Shown: positions 58,687 through 64,000 of the stretch, in pieces | Layout of the letters: the number at the start of each line of letters is the position of its first letter | How positions within the stretch are numbered: position 1 is the first letter of the stretch | Source of the DNA: JANXQG01 sp963824275 | GTDB taxonomy: Bacteria; Planctomycetota; Planctomycetia; Pirellulales; Thermoguttaceae | Assembly (NCBI GenBank): GCA_963824275.1 | Contig: CAWGOT010000003.1 | Span: 2,790,001-2,854,000, forward strand | DNA: 64,000 bases | Direction of reading: 5' to 3' | Made by a program: the position numbers and the translations under genes | Notes under the pieces: model-generated | Databases searched by the model: none | What the model saw: only the letters and a program-made list of their open reading frames with translations | What the model was told of the DNA's origin: nothing

Positions 58687-58824
58687 TTACTTCCTGTAAA
58701 GCCAGGATGTCTTGGTAAAGTTTGCGGCCTGCTCTTGCCGATACAACCGTTAGAGTCGGCGAATCTTCGCCCTCTTTCCGCGGACGGCCAAGCACCGGCC
58801 GAAGAACAACTTCCGCGTTTGGCC

Positions 58825-58879
58825 TGTAGGACGGATTGGCAATCCGTCCTACGCATGATCGATTGCCAATCCGTCCTAC
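58825..58879. repeat. Palindrome, GGATTGGCAATCC family, copy 2
   Basis: GTAGGACGGATTGGCAATCC and GATTGCCAATCCGTCCTAC flank a GCATGATC loop. It is the same element as at 10835-10889 and lies just before the ribosome site of the next gene. Confidence 0.88.
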
Positions 58880-58911
58880 GAGTCGGCGATGAATCTCAAG
58901 GAGCTTATCCA

Positions 58912-59499
58912 ATGAACGCGATGGTCGCATTTTGTGGGATTGTCCTGGCAGGATGGGTAGGGCCCGATTTTACGGAACCGATCTCGCCCACACCTGACAA
59001 GTTGCCGCTGAAGCCGGCCCGGCAGCAGCAATCCAATCCGCAGTCTGCCGGCGTTCGTCCGGCGCGGGCCGTGTACGACGTAGCCATGCGAGGGCCGAGG
59101 ATGCCCGTGCCGCCTACCGATCCCCGCGCCTATACCAATGGCGAGCTTCCGTTGCCGCCCACGATGAACGACAGCGGCATGATGCGAAACGTGGGGATGG
59201 CGGGAATGGGGCCGCAGCAAGATGGGGCTGATAACGGCGGCCGTCGTTCAACGGGTCAAAGAGCATTCGATCACTACAGGGCCGCGCCGGGCACGAGCCC
59301 TTACATGTTGCTCAACGGCTCAACCAACAACGGCACCGTCAATCCCTACGCGGCCTACGTCCGCCCCGCGCAGGACCAACAGCGGGCCGTTCAGGAATTA
59401 GACCAGGCGGAGAACGCGGCCGATCAACCGGGCCCCATCTATCCGAGGGCCTTCCAGAACTACGGCTCCTATTATCCCGATTACGGCATCGCGAGGTAG
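58912..59499 (+). CDS. Hypothetical exported protein
   Basis: The product has 195 residues from ATG 58912 with AAGGAG 8 bases upstream. A short hydrophobic N-terminus (MVAFCGIVLAGWVGP) could be a signal. The rest is rich in Pro, Gln, Asn and Gly (ELPLPPTMNDSGMM, MLLNGSTNNGTVNPYAAYVRP) and probably disordered. It lies downstream of the BBP7 gene on the same strand and may be its partner. No family was recognised. Confidence 0.65.
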   Translation: MNAMVAFCGIVLAGWVGPDFTEPISPTPDKLPLKPARQQQSNPQSAGVRPARAVYDVAMRGPRMPVPPTDPRAYTNGELPLPPTMNDSGMMRNVGMAGMGPQQDGADNGGRRSTGQRAFDHYRAAPGTSPYMLLNGSTNNGTVNPYAAYVRPAQDQQRAVQELDQAENAADQPGPIYPRAFQNYGSYYPDYGIAR

Positions 59500-59503
59500 A
59501 AGC

Positions 59504-60148
59504 TCACACCAGCTCGTTCCGCACCGCCCACAACGCCGCTTGCGTGCGGTCCGTCACGCCGAGCTTCTTCAAGACGATCTTCACGTGGTCCTTGACCATG
59601 TTCTCGCTGACGCTCAGTGTCTCGGCGATCTGCTTGTTCGTCAGTCCAAGGGCCATTTGCCGCAGCACTTCGCCCTCGCTGTCGGACAAGCAGGCTTCCA
59701 GGCTGGCGCCGGCCCGCGGCGACCGTAGAGAACGGCTGGCGCTGCGGAGCCTTTCCTTGCTCCACACGCTCTCGCCCTCGGCTGCCGAGCGGATCGTGCT
59801 GAGAAACTCGTCCCGCGAGCAGCCTTTCAAAAGGAATCCGCTGGCCCCCAGGGCGATCACTCGGGCGATGCTGGCAGGGTTGTCGAATGCGGAGAACAGC
59901 AGCACGGGAAGATCGGGCTTGTCAAGCTTGATGCGACCGAGAGCCGTCAGCCCGTCGCCGTCCGGAAGGCGGACATCCAGCAATACCACGTCGAGTTCCT
60001 TTTCCATGGCGAGTTTGACGGCGGCCTGGCTATTGGCCGCTTCCGCCACGACCTTGATTTCCGTCCCTGCAAGCAGGGCTTTCACGCCAAGGCGCACGAC
60101 TTCCTGGTCGTCGACCACGAGGATCTGGATTTTGCGTTCGGAGGGCAT
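59504..60148 (-). CDS. NarL/FixJ-type response regulator
   Basis: The product has 214 residues from ATG 60148. The receiver domain holds ILVVDDQEVVRLGV (acidic pair), VVLLDVRLPDGDG (phosphoacceptor Asp about residue 56) and a Lys near LLKGCSRDEF. The C-terminal LuxR-type helix-turn-helix reads LSDSEGEVLRQMALGLTNKQIAETLSVSENMVKDHVK. No histidine kinase gene is adjacent. It is convergent with the preceding small gene. Confidence 0.95.
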   Translation of the reverse strand: MPSERKIQILVVDDQEVVRLGVKALLAGTEIKVVAEAANSQAAVKLAMEKELDVVLLDVRLPDGDGLTALGRIKLDKPDLPVLLFSAFDNPASIARVIALGASGFLLKGCSRDEFLSTIRSAAEGESVWSKERLRSASRSLRSPRAGASLEACLSDSEGEVLRQMALGLTNKQIAETLSVSENMVKDHVKIVLKKLGVTDRTQAALWAVRNELV

Positions 60149-60564
60149 AGCAAGGGCCTGACTAGAAGAAAAGTGCGGAAAAGGACCCAGGGGGCGAATA
60201 AGATAATATATTATGCCCAGGCGGCGCGAATATAGCAAGCATGGTCATGCCGCCAGAAGAACTGCAAATTTGTTCGTGGCACCCCCTCCCAAGGAACTTC
60301 GGCGGGGTTCGTAGGGTGGGACCAGCGAGCTTGCGAGTGCCGGCCCACCAACATTGGCGATTGGTGGGCCGGCGCTCGCAAGCTCGCTGGTCCCACCCTA
60401 CGTATCAAACCGCACAACCCTGAAGTTATTTGTGAAATGGACCACTTAGGGATGTGCCACCCGGAAGTTCCATTCCATCAACCGACGGGCCCCAGGAGAT
60501 TTTGGGCGGGACCATCAACCATGGGCACACGGCACCCTAAACCCCATCGAAAGAGTAGGGTGTG
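60149..60564. other. Intergenic region with a repeat
   Basis: Apart from the palindrome at 60311-60401 and a weaker relative (GACCATCAACCATGGGCAC near 60510), nothing was found. No rpmA (ribosomal protein L27) gene follows rplU here, although the two are usually adjacent. Confidence 0.55.
60311..60401. repeat. GTAGGGTGGG-family palindrome
   Basis: Its arms are 39 bases with one mismatch, beginning GTAGGGTGGGACCAGCGAGC and ending in the complement, with a loop of 13 bases. It lies between rplU and the response regulator gene. Confidence 0.93.
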
Positions 60565-60879
60565 CTAGCTGATCGTGATCTTTTCGATGACCACGCGGGT
60601 GTGGAGTTGGCGGTGGCCGGTGCGGCGGCGGTAGTTCTTGCGGCGGCGGAACTTCTGGACGACGAGCTTGGGGCCCTGCACGACGGAGACGACCTTGGCC
60701 GTAACGAAGGCCTCTACCAACGACGGCCGGCCGATTTTCAGTCCTGAGTCATCGCGAAAGGCCAGGACCCGTTCGAACTTGATTTCCTCGCCGGCCGCGA
60801 GATCGCGAAAATCGATGTCCAGTTCCTGGCCCTCTTCCACTTTTAGTTGCCGGCTGCCGTCTTCGATGATTGCGTACAT
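60565..60879 (-). CDS. rplU: 50S ribosomal protein L21
   Basis: The product has 104 residues from ATG 60879 (MYAIIEDGSRQLKVEEG), the usual length. The L21 signatures are present: a beta-barrel start, DLAAGEEIKFERVLAF, GRPSLVEAFVTAKVV and the basic C-terminus FRRRKNYRRRTGHRQLHT. It binds 23S rRNA in the large subunit. The usual partner rpmA is not downstream in this window. Confidence 0.98.
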   Translation of the reverse strand: MYAIIEDGSRQLKVEEGQELDIDFRDLAAGEEIKFERVLAFRDDSGLKIGRPSLVEAFVTAKVVSVVQGPKLVVQKFRRRKNYRRRTGHRQLHTRVVIEKITIS

Positions 60880-60990
60880 GACTAGGTCCTGCGTCGATTT
60901 CAGTGTCAAGCCTTGTAGTTTAGTGTGGGCGGCGATTCCATACAAGGGGGTCCGGCCGAGAAATATTTAGTATTTGAAAATTCTCAAACT

Positions 60991-61013
60991 CTCCCTGCTC
61001 CCCGCTCCCCGCT
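60991..61013. repeat. Short GGGAGC-type tract (complement strand)
   Basis: CTCCCTGCTCCCCGCTCCCCGC ends just before the stop of the BrxL-kinase gene. It is the same low-complexity family as in the gcvH-gcvPA spacer and the TPR kinase gene. Confidence 0.75.
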
Positions 61014-63235
61014 TTATCCCGGCAGTCGGTCCAACTCCCCCCGCAGCTTCGCAACCGCAGGGCGGTTCTCCGCATGAAAATCGATGCAAGGGCCGAGAAG
61101 CTCTCGCCAGGCCGGCTCCACGGACAAGGTCTTTTCGACGCTCGTCCGCCCTGTCAACATGTATCCGACGACCCGCGCCAGGCGTAGACGTCCGCCGAAG
61201 GGTGGGCCGGCGCTCCGGTGATTTGTTCCGGCGGCGCCCAGGGGGCCGTGAAGGCGCCCTGGAACGTGTATCCCGTGACCGGATTGTTCATGAGTTTGCT
61301 GATGCCGAAGTCGGCGATCTTCCACAGGTCGTCGCAGCGCAGGATGTTCTGCGGCTTGATGTCGCGATGCACGATCCCGTGCTCGTGCAGCGCCGCAAGC
61401 CCGGCGAGCATGTCTCCGGCAATCGCCCTGGCGCTCTTTTCGTCGAGCGGCTTTCTTGTCTCCTCGGTCGCCTCCTCGCCGCCCAACAAATCCCAAAGGC
61501 TGCCGCCGTCGGCGTACTCCGTCACCAAGGCATACTCCCCCGCCTCGCGCAAGATGTCGAGCACGACCAGAATATGGGGGCTGGCTATTTGCCGCAGCCG
61601 GCCGTAGATGTCCATTTCGCGGCGGATGGCCGCTTCGTCCAACGAAGCGCCTTCGGTGCGGACCTTCTTGACCGCCACCACGGTTCCCGTGCCGGTGTCC
61701 ATCGCCCGATAGACACAGGCCATTCCGCCCTTGCCGATCTCCTCAAGCAGATCGTACTTGCCAATTCGTCCAAGTCCGGTCTCGGCCGGCGAAACCACAC
61801 TGAATCTCTTGATCTGCAGTTCCGGCGCATAGCCCTGCGCGTCGAGTGCATGGAGTTGAGTCCGCACCAACCGCCTGAGCTCCTCCGCCGGTCGAATCAC
61901 AAGCTCTTCAAAACGCGGGTTGTCCGGATTGATGAGCAGCAATTTGGCAAGGCCGCACGCCATCCGTTCGATGGCCGTGCAGTCCCGCTTGCCGCCCGAC
62001 AGCCCGAGCTTCGAGCGCACGCCCTGGGAAAGGTGGGATGCCGACCGCAGGGTATGGCAAACTTCAGCGAAGTAGTCCGCCTTCAGCCCCAAACCGACGG
62101 CCTGCTGGTCCGTTTCGAAGGGCGGGATCTCCCAACCGGGGATGATGCCGTGGAAGCGGTCGATCAGCGGCGACTCCAGAAAGGTCTCCGGCAGCCGGCG
62201 AATGAAGTCGTCGCGGGCCGGCACGAAGACCGGCTTGCCGCTATGATAGCGCCGGTTCGGGTGCTGCTTGAGATCGATGTTCGCCAGCAGCATCAGGCCG
62301 CATTCGGCCGTGGCGCAGCAATCGCCCCGCGTGTAAACGCCCTGCTCCAGGTAGCCTTTGAGTTGGGCCTGGATCTCGTCCGCCTTGGAGAAGTGGATTG
62401 ACTGGGCTTCATCGAGCACCAGGAGATCGAACCGCGTGAGAACGCCCGGCGTCTTGCTCTGCCGGTTGTAAAAGAGGACTGCCGGACTGATATCGCCCGT
62501 TGTCGACAACACGTGGCGGCTGACGTTGTTGTAGACGTAGGACTTTCCGGACCCCGGCGGCGCCAACTCCATCATGTTGATGCGATTATGCACGATCGGG
62601 ATCAGCCGGCAGAGCAGCCAAGACTTTTCCTTCTCGCCATATCGCGCCGGCTCATATCCCAGGGTGCGGACGATCAGGTTGATCCATTCGTCGTCGGTGA
62701 ACGCCCGGCGTGCCTCGCAGAAGGCCTCGAGCGAGACCCGGCCGGCCTGCATCGGTTTGAAATCGATGATCCTCACGCCGCCGCCCTCGTCCGACGCATC
62801 GTAGCAGATCTTGGCAGCGCCCCAAGTGCTGCCCTGCAAAAGCGCTTCGTTCTGCACGAGCAGCGCTTGGTCGATGCTCGCCTTGTTCTCGTCCAGGCAC
62901 GGAATCGAAGCCAGGTAACGGATCTCGCGGCCGAGTTTCACAGTGACGGAGACGGCATCGAGTACGGTCAGCACCTCGCCTTGTGCGAGCTTGAAGCGGA
63001 TCCGCTCCTTCTCGCCCTTGGCCGGCAGGTGCTTGGCGATGAACTCCTGAACGGCCCTTTCCAGGCTGGAGGTCGTTTTCTGGGTTTTCGCCGTGTACGT
63101 GACGATCCAGTCCATCACGTAGGACGGCACGTGGCGATCGTCGCCGGCCACGCCCATCCGTCGAATGAGGCCCTTATCGACCGCGAACTCGCCGAACGCG
63201 GCGCGGATCTTGTCATCCAGTGTCTTGTTTGTCAT
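61014..63235 (-). CDS. BrxL-like AAA+ ATPase fused to a Ser/Thr protein kinase, frameshifted near 61180
   Basis: ATG 63235 has an AAGGAG site upstream. Residues 1 to ~460 resemble BrxL of BREX defence systems: LDDKIRAAFGEFAVDKGLIRR at the start, RRAFTDDEWINLIVRTLGYEP, Walker A APPGSGKSYVY (about 226-236), Walker B LLVLDEA (about 271-277) and LIDRFHGIIPGWEI (about 357-370). Instead of the Lon-like C-terminal domain of BrxL, residues ~490-740 form a Hanks-type kinase: IGKGGMACVYRAMD, VAVKKV, HRDIKPQN (Asp about 625), DFGISK and APPE. One C is missing near 61180 (DVYA then nonsense; repaired DVYALARVVGYML). Kinase and ATPase motifs are complete. Probably a phosphorylation-controlled DNA-binding ATPase, perhaps in defence. 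Confidence 0.88.
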
Positions 63236-63618
63236 GGTAGCGCGTACTCCTTCAGAACGTCTCGACGCCCCCACCGACCCCGCGTCGGTGCAGCAGTGTT
63301 TGGCCACTAAGTCGCCACCGGCTTGGACCATTCGCCCCCACCGACCCCGTGTCGGTGGAGCAGTGTTTGGCCACTAAGTCGCCACCGGCTTGGATCATTT
63401 GCCCCCACCGACCCCGTGTCGATGGAGCGGTGTTTGGCCACTACCGGCTTGGCGTTTCGGTCGGTCCTCGAACCGGACGGAGCGGAACAGACTTAGTGTC
63501 CAAACATGCGCTCCACCGGCACGGGGCCGGTGGGGGCGTGGGGCCGTATTCTCCTGTAGTAGTGGCCAAACACCTGTTCCACCGACGCGGGGTCGGTGGG
63601 GACGTTTTGCCTTGCATA
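63236..63618. repeat. 67-base tandem repeats and CCGAC palindromes upstream of the BrxL-kinase gene
   Basis: Starting at 63267, a 67-base unit is repeated about 2.8 times (63267, 63334, 63401), each with CCCCACCGACCCCGTGTCGGTGGAG and GTGTTTGGCCACTA. After 63510 the same palindromes return in inverted order (CTCCACCGGCACGGGGCCGG, then CCACCGACGCGGGGTCGGTGGGG), with GTGGCCAAACA between. No gene frame is supported here. The array lies exactly between the kinase-ATPase gene and its upstream neighbour. Confidence 0.85.
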
Positions 63619-64000
63619 TCAAAACATACTCTCGAACTCCGCCTGCTCGATGGTCCGTTCCACCAGTTGTTTCGATCTCGGCACCTGGTGCCGCTCGACC
63701 CGTTCGTTCTCCGCACCGGTCCGCGGCGAGCGTTGCCGAATCGTGACCTCGATCGGCAAGGACGCTCCCTCCGGGATGTTCTGGCCAGGAATCGCAACGT
63801 CGATCAAGGCGTGATGCCCCGGCTCGATCCGCGGAAAGGGACCGCGCTCGGCCGCGTCGGCCCCCACGACCTTGACTTGGATCGTGCCGCCATGTACGGG
63901 CATCCCTTGCACATTTTGCAGGCGGACGGCCAGCCGCCAGCATCCCCCGTCGAAGACTGCCCCGTCGGGGACGGTCAGGACCGGCCAGGCCAGCGCCGCC
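63619..64000 (-). CDS. Hypothetical protein, N-terminus beyond window
   Basis: The frame is open from the right edge to a stop at 63619, giving 126 residues of C-terminus. It reads as a beta-sandwich: WRLAVRLQNVQGMPVHGG, IQVKVVGADAAERGPFPRI, HHALIDVAIPGQNIPEG, PIEVTIRQRSPRTGAENERV, then a short charged helix. It may be an Ig-like accessory subunit. It precedes the BrxL-kinase gene on the same strand and may belong to the same operon. I do not recognise a family. Confidence 0.65.
   Translation of the reverse strand, partial: AALAWPVLTVPDGAVFDGGCWRLAVRLQNVQGMPVHGGTIQVKVVGADAAERGPFPRIEPGHHALIDVAIPGQNIPEGASLPIEVTIRQRSPRTGAENERVERHQVPRSKQLVERTIEQAEFESMF

Noticed and set aside
63267..63455. Possible CRISPR array
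   Set aside because: The 67-base units are near-identical without variable spacers, there are fewer than three, and no cas gene is present.
1..64000. tRNA and rRNA genes
   Set aside because: No T-loop/acceptor pairs or rRNA-like conserved stretches were noticed by eye; a covariance search could still find one.

Overview
The window reads as chromosome of a GC-rich planctomycete, most likely of the Pirellulales (inference). The grounds are: a glycine decarboxylase split into two subunit genes, secreted proteins with the planctomycete LEPR-XLL-type N-terminal motif, a BBP7-type beta-barrel protein, an ECF sigma factor overlapping a Ser/Thr kinase with TPRs, an FHA protein, and an ISAzo13/Rhodopirellula-type transposase.

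Layout. 1-3454 (minus): a TIGR03790-like secreted protein cut by the window edge, a TPR lipoprotein, a small conserved protein and an FHA protein. 3531-10714 (minus): the glycine cleavage operon gcvT-gcvH-gcvPA-gcvPB plus a lipoate ligase-like gene, with a DNA methyltransferase/endonuclease cassette lodged between gcvPA and gcvPB. 11425-17617 (plus): a Uma2 nuclease and a giant Gly-rich PEP-CTERM protein built of ~250-residue modules. 18075-25089: small hypothetical, DUF1963 and DUF4058 genes, a decayed tandem duplication and a rhomboid protease. 25381-35767 (plus): ECF sigma factor, TPR kinase, and three secreted LEPR-XLL-type proteins (one unknown, one FG-GAP-like repeat protein, one inhibitory serpin). 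The sigma gene, the repeat-protein gene and the serpin gene share an upstream sequence element. 36769-48017 (plus): the cbb3 oxidase and maturation cluster ccoNO-Q-P-G-H-(tauE-like)...I-S, interrupted by a GH16 hydrolase, small unknowns and a HicB-like gene. 48091-49509: an intact-looking IS. 49510-52409: an acyltransferase, a vapB-like gene with a vapC remnant, and a hypothetical protein. 52434-57080 (minus): a molybdenum hydroxylase operon with XdhC- and MocA-type maturation genes. 57445-60879: BBP7 protein, a small unknown, a NarL-type regulator and rplU. 61014-64000 (minus): a BrxL-like AAA+ ATPase fused to a Ser/Thr kinase, and part of its upstream neighbour.

Two features colour everything. 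First, more than twenty reading frames are broken by single-base indels, mostly explained by one missing G or C in a short run. The flanking protein sequence stays well conserved, so assembly or sequencing error is likelier than wholesale gene death. Broken genes are therefore annotated at full span with the break position. Second, intergenic DNA is peppered with at least nine families of short palindromic or low-complexity repeats. Some sit inside operons and some are read into the ends of proteins. No rRNA, tRNA or CRISPR array was seen.
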